From CAYOPZ01 sp964406005 (GTDB lineage: Bacteria > Bacteroidota > Bacteroidia > Bacteroidales > SM23-62): 30,574 bases of DNA. Numbering within the stretch: position 1 is the stretch's first letter; each line of letters begins with the position of its first letter. The DNA lies in the NCBI GenBank assembly GCA_964406005.1, contig CAYOPZ010000038.1:1-30574 (forward strand), written 5' to 3'. The notes beneath the pieces were generated by a model. It saw only the letters and a list, made by a program, of their open reading frames with translations, did not search any database and was not told the DNA's origin. This document shows positions 1 through 8,617 of this stretch, piece after piece. Both the position numbers and the translations under genes were made by a program.

Positions 1-473
1 GAAAGGAAGTGCCTGTTGTCAGAGTGATGCCCAATACGGCCATTGCCATCCGTGAGTCCATGACCTGCATTGCAACGGAAAGCAGTGACAACGGTGTTGT
101 GGAGAAGGTCAGAGAGATTTTTGACCAGCTTGGAACAACCATGGTGATCGGCGAGCAGCTGATGTCTGCTGCCACCATCCTCGGAGCATGCGGCATCGCT
201 TATTTTCTGAGATATATCCGTGCCGCATCCCAGGGGGGGATACAGGTCGGGTTCCATGCCGACCAGGCACAGGTCATTGCCGCACAGACCGCCAGGGGAG
301 CCGCTTCCCTTATGTTGAAGGGAGGCACTCATCCGGAAGAAGAGATAGACAAGGTCACCACGCCCCGTGGCTGTACGATTGCAGGACTGAATGAAATGGA
401 GCACAACGGGCTCAGCTCTGCCGTGATCAAGGGGATCGTGACTTCCTACAACGAAATAGAGAGGCTGAAATAA
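1..473 (+). CDS. proC: Pyrroline-5-carboxylate reductase, 3' part (5' end outside window)
   Basis: This is the C-terminal portion of ProC, which reduces 1-pyrroline-5-carboxylate to proline with NAD(P)H in the cytoplasm. The frame is already open at base 1, so the N-terminal Rossmann nucleotide-binding part lies upstream of the window. Visible landmarks are the RVMPNTA segment and the alpha-helical dimerisation domain. Near the end is the family signature TTPRGCTIAGL, a variant of the usual T-PGG-TI-GL substrate-binding motif. The reading stops at TAA 471-473, and the next gene begins 13 nt later on the same strand, consistent with one proline/arginine operon. The GTG at base 9 is an internal codon, not the real start. 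Identity is confident from the motifs; only the truncated end is missing. Confidence 0.93.
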   Translation, partial: KEVPVVRVMPNTAIAIRESMTCIATESSDNGVVEKVREIFDQLGTTMVIGEQLMSAATILGACGIAYFLRYIRAASQGGIQVGFHADQAQVIAAQTARGAASLMLKGGTHPEEEIDKVTTPRGCTIAGLNEMEHNGLSSAVIKGIVTSYNEIERLK

Positions 474-486
474 TCCATTTGAAGGA

Positions 487-1551
487 TTGAAGCAGATTGA
501 AACATACCAGGATATGGCACTGGGATTGTTGTCCGAATTAATAGCGATACCTTCCTTCAGCAGGGAGGAAACCGGCGTTGCGGACCTTGTGGAAAAGGCC
601 CTTTCCGGAAGGGGGGCGGAATGCTTCCGCAACCGTTGCAATGTCTGGGCCAGGCACAGCATATCCGGCACCCGGCCGACCGTACTGATGAATTCCCACC
701 TGGATACCGTACGGCCTGTGGAAGGGTGGAGGCGGGATCCTTTTGACCCGGGGACCGGCCATGACCGGATTTTCGGACTGGGAAGCAATGATGCCGGGGG
801 CTCCCTGGTATCGCTTCTGGCTTGTTTTTTATATTTCAGGCAGTTTTCGGACCTTCCGTTTAACCTGGTTTTTGCGGCTACCGCAGAAGAAGAAATCTCA
901 GGGGGAAACGGCGTGGCTTCCATACTAGGGGAACTGGGCAGGATAGAGATGGGAATAGTGGGAGAGCCTACGGGGATGAGAATGGCCGTCGCCGAAAAGG
1001 GATTGATCGTGATCGACTGCAAGGCTACGGGGAAAAGTGCACATGCGGCATCCGGGCTCGGCGTCAATGCGATCTATGAGTGCGCAAAGGACCTGGAATG
1101 GATACGTGAATATACTTTTGACAGGACCTCTGAATGGCTGGGGGATGTAAGCATGCAGGTAACCCGGATAAACGCCGGGAAGCAGCATAACGTGGTGCCG
1201 GATACATGCACATTTGTCATGGATGTCCGCACCAATGAATGCTACACAAATGAAGAGGTATTCGAAGTGATCCGCAGGCATTTGTCGAGTAAGGCGGAAG
1301 CCCGTTCCTTTCGCCTCAGGCCTTCGCTTATTCCGCAGGACCATCCGGTGGTGAAAAAGGGCAGGGCAATGGGGCTTGAAAGCTATGGTTCAAAGACCCT
1401 GTCAGACCAGGCGCTGATGCCGTTTCCGACCTTGAAGATCGGTCCCGGCGACCCAGGCCGCTCGCACACGGCCGATGAGTACATTGAAAAAGAAGAGATC
1501 AGGAAAGGAATTGAAATATATGTTGAATTGCTTCAGGACTTAAGGTTATAA
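487..1551 (+). CDS. argE: M20 family metallopeptidase, acetyl/succinyl-ornithine or -citrulline deacylase (ArgE type)
   Basis: A 354-residue M20 zinc aminoacylase. The metal-binding signatures are present: HLDTV (His and Asp), GSNDAGGS (bridging Asp), AEEE (general base Glu plus ligand), GEPTG and a C-terminal HTADEY histidine. Its place between proC and argH points to arginine biosynthesis. In Bacteroidota the pathway is known to run through N-acetyl- or N-succinyl-citrulline, so the substrate may be an acylated citrulline rather than acetylornithine; that is inference from the phylum. The start is uncertain: a TTG at 487 directly follows a purine-rich GAAGGA, too close for a normal ribosome binding site, and the first ATG is at 514. 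No ATG lies further upstream before the in-frame stop. The stop is 5 nt before argH, suggesting translational coupling. Confidence 0.85.
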   Translation: MKQIETYQDMALGLLSELIAIPSFSREETGVADLVEKALSGRGAECFRNRCNVWARHSISGTRPTVLMNSHLDTVRPVEGWRRDPFDPGTGHDRIFGLGSNDAGGSLVSLLACFLYFRQFSDLPFNLVFAATAEEEISGGNGVASILGELGRIEMGIVGEPTGMRMAVAEKGLIVIDCKATGKSAHAASGLGVNAIYECAKDLEWIREYTFDRTSEWLGDVSMQVTRINAGKQHNVVPDTCTFVMDVRTNECYTNEEVFEVIRRHLSSKAEARSFRLRPSLIPQDHPVVKKGRAMGLESYGSKTLSDQALMPFPTLKIGPGDPGRSHTADEYIEKEEIRKGIEIYVELLQDLRL

Positions 1552-1556
1552 TTGGT

Positions 1557-2891
1557 ATGAAACTTTGGGATAAAGGAACCCCGACCGATAAGGAAATAGA
1601 AAAATTCACGGTTGGACGCGACCGGGAAATGGACCTTTCCCTGGCCCGGTTCGATGTGCTTGGCACAATGGCGCATGCCCGTATGCTCAGGGATGCAGGT
1701 ATACTATCCCGGGATGAGTACAATGGATTGTATCCGGTGCTGCTAAGCATTTATAAAGACATAGAAAATGACAGATTCACGATTGAAGAAGGTGTGGAGG
1801 ACGTGCATTCCCAGCTTGAGAAGATCCTTACCGAGAGGCTCGGGGATCCCGGGAAAAAAATACATACCGGGAGGTCCAGGAACGATCAGATACTTACAGA
1901 CCTGCATCTGTTCGTCAGGGAAGGGATCCGAAGTGTGGTAGAAAAAAGCGTGGTACTGTTCGATATCCTTTGTGGATTGAGCGAGCAGAACAGGGATATT
2001 CTGATGCCCGGATATACGCATTCCCAGGTTGCCATGCCGTCGAGTTTCGGCCTCTGGTTCGCCTCCTTTGCCGAGGATCTGTGCGACGATATGCTGCTGT
2101 TGAATGCCGCCTATGGCATTGCCGACCAGAATCCGCTCGGATCCGCAGCCGGCTTCGGTACTTCCGTTCCGGTTGACCGGCAGCTGACAGGCCGTTTGCT
2201 CGGATTCGCGACCCTGCGTTACAATGTGATGCATGCCATGATGTCGAGGGGGAAACTGGAAAAAGTCACCGCGCAGGCCATTTCATCCGTGGCCGGAACC
2301 CTCTCCCGTCTTGCCCTGGATATATGTACCTATACGGGGCAGAATTACGGTTTTTTCACGCTGGCCGACGAATTCACAACGGGGTCAAGCATCATGCCAC
2401 ATAAAAAGAACCCGGATGTGTTCGAACTCATACGGGGAAAATGCAACCGCCTGCGTTCCCTTGCTTATGAGACCGAGCTGGTGATCACAAACCTGCCCAG
2501 CGGATACCACAGGGATTTCCAGTTGCTGAAGGAATCGCTTATTCCTGCCTTTGACGAATTGTCACTTTGTCTTCGGATTACCGCCAGGGCGATCGGGCAT
2601 ATCGAGGTGCGCAAAAACATACTGGACGACCCCGTCTACCGGTATATAACGAGTGTGGACAGGGTCAATGAGCTTGTGACAGGAGGCATGCCCTTCAGGG
2701 AAGCATACGGGGAAGTCGCAAGGCAGATCCGTGAAGGGACTTTCAAACCTGCGGGCCGTCCCGCTCATACGCACCAGGGAAGCATAGGCAGCCTCTGCCT
2801 TCGTGAAATCAGGGAAAAAATGAACAAGAGAGTGGAAGCTTTTCCCTTTAAACAGGCGGAAGATGCCCTGGGGAAATTACTTAAAGATTAA
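1557..2891 (+). CDS. argH: Argininosuccinate lyase
   Basis: A 444-residue cytoplasmic enzyme splitting argininosuccinate into arginine and fumarate, the last step of arginine synthesis. Fumarase/aspartase superfamily signatures are clear. HTGRSRNDQ is near residues 103-111, GYTHSQVAMP near 152-161, and the flexible catalytic loop GSSIMPHKKNP near 276-286, carrying the catalytic serine. Length is close to the usual 450-460. It starts with ATG 5 nt after the deacylase stop and ends 19 nt before proB, so it sits inside the same operon. No missing catalytic residue was seen. Confidence 0.97.
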   Translation: MKLWDKGTPTDKEIEKFTVGRDREMDLSLARFDVLGTMAHARMLRDAGILSRDEYNGLYPVLLSIYKDIENDRFTIEEGVEDVHSQLEKILTERLGDPGKKIHTGRSRNDQILTDLHLFVREGIRSVVEKSVVLFDILCGLSEQNRDILMPGYTHSQVAMPSSFGLWFASFAEDLCDDMLLLNAAYGIADQNPLGSAAGFGTSVPVDRQLTGRLLGFATLRYNVMHAMMSRGKLEKVTAQAISSVAGTLSRLALDICTYTGQNYGFFTLADEFTTGSSIMPHKKNPDVFELIRGKCNRLRSLAYETELVITNLPSGYHRDFQLLKESLIPAFDELSLCLRITARAIGHIEVRKNILDDPVYRYITSVDRVNELVTGGMPFREAYGEVARQIREGTFKPAGRPAHTHQGSIGSLCLREIREKMNKRVEAFPFKQAEDALGKLLKD

Positions 2892-2910
2892 TCATTGAGG
2901 AGAGATATTC

Positions 2911-3720
2911 ATGACAGCGTCAAGAAAGGGATTGAAGAACAGGAAAAGGATCGTTGTTAAAGTGGGGACATCGACATTGTCTTTTCCGAACGGGAAAATG
3001 AATTTTACCTGGATGGATAAACTGTCCATGGTATTGTCTGATCTGATGAGCAGGGAAATGGAAGTGGTGCTTGTATCGTCCGGTGCAATAGGCGTGGGTG
3101 CAGGCAGGTTGAAAATGGACAGCCCGCCGACAAATCTGATAGCCCGCCAGGCGCTGGCTGCCATAGGACAGGTGGAACTGATCCGGATCTACCAGAAATT
3201 TTTCGATGAGTACAACCAGATGGTGGCACAGGTATTGCTGACCCCTGAGGGACTGGTTGATGAAAAGCGATACATGAATGCCCGCAATACCCTGAACCAG
3301 TTGTTGACAATGAGGATATTACCGGTGGTCAATGAGAACGATACCGTTTCCACCGTTGAGATACAATTCGGCGACAACGACACCCTGTCGGCCATGGTGG
3401 CCGCCCTTGTCGATGCGGATCTTCTTATCATCCTGTCTGATGTGGATGGCTTTTACCTGGAGGGCGGGAACCGTGATTCCGGGGCCGGCATTGTGAGTGA
3501 GATAAACGAGATCACGCCCGATATCGAACAATCTGCGGGGGGAAGCGAATCTTCATTCGGCAAGGGGGGCATGTTGTCAAAGGTACAGGCAGCCGGGATC
3601 TGCCTGGAACATGGCATAGAAACCATTATCATCAATGGCATGGATCCGCAAAATATTCACCGGGTCCTGAACGGGGATGAGATAGGAACGTTATTTACAC
3701 GGGGGAGGGATAAAAACTAA
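2911..3720 (+). CDS. proB: Glutamate 5-kinase (short form, no PUA domain)
   Basis: A 269-residue amino-acid kinase that phosphorylates glutamate with ATP, the first step of proline synthesis. Motifs include VKVGTS (residues 17-22), the glycine-rich SSGAIGVG (56-63), NENDTV (141-146), FGDND (153-157), LSDVDGFY near 175-182 and GKGGM (217-221). The protein ends after the kinase domain. The C-terminal PUA domain of the enterobacterial enzyme (about 367 residues) is absent, a form common in Bacteroidota. It lies 10 nt upstream of proA, and the two products act consecutively because glutamyl-phosphate is labile. Confidence 0.96.
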   Translation: MTASRKGLKNRKRIVVKVGTSTLSFPNGKMNFTWMDKLSMVLSDLMSREMEVVLVSSGAIGVGAGRLKMDSPPTNLIARQALAAIGQVELIRIYQKFFDEYNQMVAQVLLTPEGLVDEKRYMNARNTLNQLLTMRILPVVNENDTVSTVEIQFGDNDTLSAMVAALVDADLLIILSDVDGFYLEGGNRDSGAGIVSEINEITPDIEQSAGGSESSFGKGGMLSKVQAAGICLEHGIETIIINGMDPQNIHRVLNGDEIGTLFTRGRDKN

Positions 3721-3730
3721 ACAGAAACAA

Positions 3731-4978
3731 ATGGAGGAATTAATCATCAAGGGAAAACTGGCAAGACAGGCTGCATATTTTCTCGCCCAGGCATCGACAG
3801 CGCTAAAGAATAACATACTGGAAAATGTTGCTAAGGCACTTCTCGCCGGGGAGGAGGGGATACTGGAAGCAAACCGGGACGATATGGAAAATGCAAAGAA
3901 ATCAGGACTGAAAGGAGCCATTCTTGATCGCTTGCTGCTGACGCCGGAACGTATTGCATCCATGGCGGAGGGACTGAGGGAAATCTCACAGCTTGAAGAT
4001 CCGGTAGGAGAGATCCTGTCTATGAAGAGAAGGCCCAATGGTTTGGTAGTCGGGCAAAAGCGGGTTCCCATGGGGGTCATCGGGATCATTTACGAGTCAC
4101 GACCGAATGTCACGGTTGATGTTTTCGGATTGTGTCTTAAAACAGGAAATGCAGCCATTTTAAGGGGGGGGAAGGAAGCATTCCGGTCGAACATGGCCCT
4201 GACCCGGCTCATACAGAAGGTATTGGTTGAGAACGATTTTCCCCAGGCATGCCTTCAGCTGGTTGAAAATACAAGCAGGGAAAGCGCTGTGGCCCTGATG
4301 CAGCTCGACCGGTACCTCGACCTGCTGATCCCCAGGGGCGGAGAAGGACTTATACGGAGTGTTGTGGAAAACAGCAGGGTGCCTGTGATCGAAACGGGGG
4401 TAGGGAACTGCCATATATATGTGGACAGTTCTGCAGAGCTGCGGAAAGCCGCGGATATCACCGTGAATGCCAAAACACAACGCCCGGGGGTTTGCAATGC
4501 TGCGGAAAGCCTCCTGGTACATAAGGACATCGCCCCTGTTTTTATTCCCGAAGTGGGGAAACGGCTGAAAGAGAAGGGGGTGGAGATCCGCGGGGACGGG
4601 AAAGTCTGCGAGCTCCTTGATTATGCCGTGCCGGCAACGGATAATGACTGGGAAACGGAGTTCCTTGATCTTATCATTTCGGTCGCAGTGGTAAATTCCA
4701 TGGAAGAGGCCATTGAACATATCCATCGGTACGGGTCGGGACACAGCGAGGCCATCGTGACACAGGATTACAGCCGTTCCCAGGAGTTCCTTAACAGGGT
4801 GGACTCTGCCGCCGTGTATGTAAATGCATCCACCCGCTTTACAGACGGATTTGAGTTCGGGTTCGGGGCCGAGATCGGAATCAGTACGCAGAAGCTGCAT
4901 GCCCGCGGCCCCATGGGCCTCAGGGAACTTACATCCACAAAATACATCATATACGGGGACGGACAGATCAGGACCTGA
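3731..4978 (+). CDS. proA: Glutamate-5-semialdehyde dehydrogenase (gamma-glutamyl phosphate reductase)
   Basis: A 415-residue NADPH-dependent enzyme of the aldehyde dehydrogenase fold that converts gamma-glutamyl phosphate to glutamate semialdehyde. Landmarks are the PMGVIGIIYESRPNVT segment and LKTGNAAILRGGKEA. The catalytic cysteine lies in RPGVCNA (about Cys255), and GFGAEIGIST is near the C-terminus. Length matches the family. It is the last plus-strand gene of the arginine/proline operon. Its 3' end overlaps the 3' end of carA on the other strand by 11 bp, a tight convergent junction without space for a separate terminator. Confidence 0.97.
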   Translation: MEELIIKGKLARQAAYFLAQASTALKNNILENVAKALLAGEEGILEANRDDMENAKKSGLKGAILDRLLLTPERIASMAEGLREISQLEDPVGEILSMKRRPNGLVVGQKRVPMGVIGIIYESRPNVTVDVFGLCLKTGNAAILRGGKEAFRSNMALTRLIQKVLVENDFPQACLQLVENTSRESAVALMQLDRYLDLLIPRGGEGLIRSVVENSRVPVIETGVGNCHIYVDSSAELRKAADITVNAKTQRPGVCNAAESLLVHKDIAPVFIPEVGKRLKEKGVEIRGDGKVCELLDYAVPATDNDWETEFLDLIISVAVVNSMEEAIEHIHRYGSGHSEAIVTQDYSRSQEFLNRVDSAAVYVNASTRFTDGFEFGFGAEIGISTQKLHARGPMGLRELTSTKYIIYGDGQIRT

Positions 4979-6023
4979 TCAGGTCGATGAACCGGTCGAA
5001 CAGGAAATCCGTATCCGTGGGGCCGCCGGAGGCCTCGGGATGGAACTGGGTAGTGAAAAAAGGCTTTGACCGGTGTATCATGCCTTCGTTGGTCTGGTCG
5101 TTAAGGTTGATGAAATAAGGTTCCCAGCCTGACGCAAGGGTATTGTTATCAATGGCAAAGCCATGGTTCTGGGAGGTGATGTACGCCTTCTGCGTACCGA
5201 CCTGGAGAACGGGCTGGTTGTGACTGCGGTGCCCGTACTTGAGTTTATAGGTATCGGCTCCCGAAGCCAGCGCCATCAACTGGTTCCCGAGGCAGATCCC
5301 CATAATGGGGATGTCTTCTGACAGAGCTTTTTTAAGGTTGGCCACGGTTTCCTTGCATTGTTTGGGATCTCCCGGACCGTTGGTAATGAACAATCCGTCA
5401 TATTCTTCCCGGGAAAAATCATGGTTCCATGGCACCCTGATCACCGTTGTATCCCTTTTCAGTAGATTCCGGATGATGTTGTATTTTACACCGCAGTCAA
5501 TGAGCAGGATACGGATTTTACCCTCTCCGTATATTTCTTTTTGGGGAATACTTACCTGCGCGACCAGGTTTTCCCTGTTGGGATCGTAGTAATCGATGTC
5601 CTCACCATCCCTGACGATCTTACCCAGCATGGTGCCTTTTTCCCTGAGGATCTTGGTAAGCCTTCTGGTATCGAGGCCGTGAATCCCCGGGACCTTATGT
5701 TGTTTCAGCCAGTCACCGAGGCTCCGGCTGGCATTCCAGTGGCTGTATTCAGCCGAATAGTCCGAAACAATGAGCCCGGAAATATGAAGCCGGTCGGACT
5801 CAAAATGCTTGAAAAGGTTTTTTTCCACAACATTGTCAGGTACACCGTAATTCCCGATAAGGGGATAGGTCAGCACCAGAATCTGGCCCTTGTAGGAAGG
5901 ATCGGTAAGGCTTTCAGGGTAACCGGTCATGGCCGTATTGAAGACCACCTCTCCCGCAACAGGCCCCCCGAAACCAAATGATGTACCGTGGAATTCGGAA
6001 CCATCCTCAAGTACCAGCTTCAT
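4968..6023 (-). CDS. carA: Carbamoyl-phosphate synthase small (glutaminase) subunit
   Basis: CarA releases ammonia from glutamine and passes it to CarB to make carbamoyl phosphate for arginine and pyrimidines. The N-terminal CPSase domain starts MKLVLEDG. The class I glutaminase domain carries the nucleophile in GICLGNQL (about Cys244), the YGHRSHNQPV segment and the FHPEAS His/Glu dyad. The usual GICLGHQ has Asn here, a variant I believe is common in this phylum. I chose ATG 6023 (351 residues) over ATG 6041 because MKLVLEDG matches the family start and AAAGG lies at ribosome-binding distance. The gene follows the thioredoxin-like gene on the same strand by 25 nt. No carB is in the window. 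Confidence 0.95.
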   Translation of the reverse strand: MKLVLEDGSEFHGTSFGFGGPVAGEVVFNTAMTGYPESLTDPSYKGQILVLTYPLIGNYGVPDNVVEKNLFKHFESDRLHISGLIVSDYSAEYSHWNASRSLGDWLKQHKVPGIHGLDTRRLTKILREKGTMLGKIVRDGEDIDYYDPNRENLVAQVSIPQKEIYGEGKIRILLIDCGVKYNIIRNLLKRDTTVIRVPWNHDFSREEYDGLFITNGPGDPKQCKETVANLKKALSEDIPIMGICLGNQLMALASGADTYKLKYGHRSHNQPVLQVGTQKAYITSQNHGFAIDNNTLASGWEPYFINLNDQTNEGMIHRSKPFFTTQFHPEASGGPTDTDFLFDRFIDLIRS

Positions 6024-6048
6024 AGAAATGCCTTTTGTCATGCACAGG

Positions 6049-7515
6049 TTATTCTTCTTTTGCCAGATACGATTCTATGATTTCTTCCGCCTGTTCGGGT
6101 GCGATCCGCTTGGCGATGATCTTCTTGTCCCTGTCGAGCACATACAACTGGGGCGTGGAAGTAATGTCATATGTATTTTTGTAGCTGAAATCGTAAGGAT
6201 TCCAGCAGTTGATCCAGTCATAGAAGCCGTTCTCGTTGATGTAATTGATCCATTTTACCTTTCCCTCCTCTCCCGACAGGTTATTGAAGGCTACCACCTC
6301 CACCCCTTTGGGCTTGAGCCGCTCGTAAACTTCATGCAATACGGGTGTGGCTATCTGGCAATGCCCGCAGTCGGCTTCCCAGAAATACAGGATTGTGAAT
6401 TTAGCATCCACATCATAGAGCTGCCTGAAATTCCCAATGTAGGGATTCCTTTTCAGCTCCTCGTCCTCTTCTGCCCGGATAAAATGATTCATGTCCACTT
6501 CAACGAACTGTATGTCGGTGGCCTTGGTTCCGATCAGCGTGGGCTTTGACTTTTCAACCCTCTCTTTCAGGTTGGAAATGAACTCGGGGTCGCTCCATTC
6601 TGCTTCCGGGATATAATATTTCTCGGCGATGTGGAAATAGACCGCATCCATGCCCATGATCTGGCTCTGTGCGAAGTGATTGAACAGGGTAATAAGCATG
6701 TACCTGAAAAGCTGCGGATCGCTCCGGGATTCGGCGATCAGCGTGTCCACCGCCAGGATCAGGGAATCCGGATGCTGGGGGACCACATTGTCTATATAGT
6801 TCATCAGCTTCTGCTCATAGAAGGGGGTTCTCAGCAGCCGGACATCGGAAATGTCGAAATTATCGAAATAATGGGCCTTGTAATATCTGTACTGGAAAGA
6901 AGGGTCAAGGGGCTGTCCGTCGTCCCCGAGAGGGGGATCGGGCACCTTGATCTCCTGCAGAGCCAGAAGAAAAACGCCGAAGAAATTATCCTTGTTTTCA
7001 TCGATGTACCTGTTCACCCTGTCCTGGACGGCCCGGTTCAGCGATTCCAGTTCTTCCCTGACCGACGCGGAATCTTCTGCTGTGGCTGCTGTTGAAAGCC
7101 GGTCCTGGAGCGCCGAAGCAAGGGGCCTGTTTTCCTGGATAAAACGCTGGTATGAATAAAATTCCTCATTCTCCTTCGAACCTGTGACCACCATATTGTC
7201 GATGAAATCACTCGTATCGTTTTCAAAGGAAAAATCCTGGTCATTGCTGATCAGCAGGTCGATATAGGACTTATCGGGCAGGAATACCAGGTACATTCCC
7301 TCTGGCAGGGATTCGGAACCCCGGAATGTACCGGTTCCCTTTTCACTCAGGACCACTGTATCCCTGGGGATAAAACTGTCATTGAACCGGTTCCCCAGTA
7401 CAACGGTATCCTGTCCCAGTGAAGGTATTTTTACATGTATTTCATAGCTTTGAGGGAATACGGGCAGGACCGATCCCAGGAGAAAACCTGCTGCAATAAT
7501 GATTCCGGATTTCAT
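6049..7515 (-). CDS. Secreted DUF4369/DUF5106-type protein with TlpA-like thioredoxin domain
   Basis: A 488-residue exported thiol-disulfide protein. A signal peptide is visible (MKSGIIIAAGFLL...FPQS), so I start at ATG 7515 rather than the ORF's upstream ATG at 7539. A beta-rich N-terminal part resembles DUF4369, and a long helical middle section resembles DUF5106. The last third is a TlpA/AhpC-type fold with the redox motif ADCGHC (CxxC) after the FTILYFWE strand. Such proteins are frequent in Bacteroidota envelopes and are thought to reduce disulfides in the periplasm; the partner here is unknown. It is the upstream gene of a two-gene minus-strand unit with carA, with no evident functional link. 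Confidence 0.8.
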   Translation of the reverse strand: MKSGIIIAAGFLLGSVLPVFPQSYEIHVKIPSLGQDTVVLGNRFNDSFIPRDTVVLSEKGTGTFRGSESLPEGMYLVFLPDKSYIDLLISNDQDFSFENDTSDFIDNMVVTGSKENEEFYSYQRFIQENRPLASALQDRLSTAATAEDSASVREELESLNRAVQDRVNRYIDENKDNFFGVFLLALQEIKVPDPPLGDDGQPLDPSFQYRYYKAHYFDNFDISDVRLLRTPFYEQKLMNYIDNVVPQHPDSLILAVDTLIAESRSDPQLFRYMLITLFNHFAQSQIMGMDAVYFHIAEKYYIPEAEWSDPEFISNLKERVEKSKPTLIGTKATDIQFVEVDMNHFIRAEEDEELKRNPYIGNFRQLYDVDAKFTILYFWEADCGHCQIATPVLHEVYERLKPKGVEVVAFNNLSGEEGKVKWINYINENGFYDWINCWNPYDFSYKNTYDITSTPQLYVLDRDKKIIAKRIAPEQAEEIIESYLAKEE

Positions 7516-7636
7516 ATGATTTTTTCTGTCTGTATGCAATTCTTACCGCTACTTCCCTTCAAAAACAGGGCCGGATTTGCGCGTAAAAATAGAAAAAAAC
7601 TAACTTAATGTGCTATTTTTAGATCAAAACGGGCTG

Positions 7637-8611
7637 ATGGTTGACTTTAATACGGCACGCCGGATCATTGAGGAGGAACTGAATAAACTGCAGCTTGACC
7701 GCCCTCCGGAGGAGTTGTATGAGCCTGTCAGGTATATTCTTGACATGGGGGGCAAACGGATTAGGCCCGCCCTTGCACTGATGGCCTGCAGCCTGTTCAG
7801 CGATACCCTGCAGCCTGCCCTGAAACCTGCTCTTGCCATTGAGCTGTTTCATAATTTCACGCTTCTTCATGATGACATCATGGATCGTTCGAAAGTCCGC
7901 CGCGGCCGGCCAACGGTACATGAGAAGTGGAATACTCCCACAGCCATCCTGTCGGGAGATGTCATGTCCATACTGTCCTACAGGATTCTCTCCGAATCGG
8001 AGGGAACCCGGATCGGGGAACTGCTGGAAATATTTAACCGGACGGCCCTGCAGGTATGCGAGGGACAGCAGCTCGACATGAATTTTGAAAACCGGATGGA
8101 TGTCTCCGTGGAAGAATACCTGCATATGGCAGAGCTGAAGACCGCGGTGCTGATCGCAGCAAGCCTCAAGGCCGGAGCGATTTCCGCAGGGGCGGGGATT
8201 CAGGAAGCAGACCTGCTTTATGAATTCGGCCGCAACCTTGGAATTGCATTTCAGCTGCGGGATGATTACCTGGATGTATTTGGTGATCCGGAGAAATTCG
8301 GAAAAAAGGCTGGCAATGATATCATTACGGGAAAGAAAACCTTTCTGCTTATCAAAGCCCTGGAACTTGCCCCGGATGAAACCGGGAAACGCCTGAAAAG
8401 GCTGATCGCCGGCAGGGACATGGCCCCGGAGGCAAGGATCCGTGAGGTTGTGGAACTATATAAAAGACTCGGTGTGGGTGAAATCTCCAGCGAGATGGCC
8501 GGTTCCTATTACAGGAGATCCAGAGGGTACCTTGAGCGGGTAGGTGTGGCGGAGCAACGTAAAGCTCCCCTTGCCGGATTTGCCGCAGACCTTATGCAGC
8601 GCGGATGGTAG
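7637..8611 (+). CDS. Polyprenyl diphosphate synthase (trans-isoprenyl family)
   Basis: A 324-residue head-to-tail prenyltransferase that condenses isopentenyl diphosphate onto allylic diphosphates. The first aspartate-rich motif is LLHDDIMDRS followed by RRGRPT, the second is RDDYLDVFGD, and GGKRIRP binds isopentenyl diphosphate. The residue five before the first motif is Phe, which in this family usually limits product length to about C15-C20; the exact product cannot be read from sequence. A GTG at 7610 would add nine residues, but ATG 7637 (MVDFNTARRI) matches the usual helix start better. It is transcribed divergently from the thioredoxin-like gene across a 121-bp gap and converges on the DUF2723 gene with 6 bp between stops. 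Confidence 0.88.
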   Translation: MVDFNTARRIIEEELNKLQLDRPPEELYEPVRYILDMGGKRIRPALALMACSLFSDTLQPALKPALAIELFHNFTLLHDDIMDRSKVRRGRPTVHEKWNTPTAILSGDVMSILSYRILSESEGTRIGELLEIFNRTALQVCEGQQLDMNFENRMDVSVEEYLHMAELKTAVLIAASLKAGAISAGAGIQEADLLYEFGRNLGIAFQLRDDYLDVFGDPEKFGKKAGNDIITGKKTFLLIKALELAPDETGKRLKRLIAGRDMAPEARIREVVELYKRLGVGEISSEMAGSYYRRSRGYLERVGVAEQRKAPLAGFAADLMQRGW

Positions 8612-8617
8612 GTGCCG

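Noticed and set aside
4160..4900. A 246-codon minus-strand frame inside proA
   Set aside because: It has no domain or signal, and the plus strand encodes an intact ProA with its catalytic cysteine.
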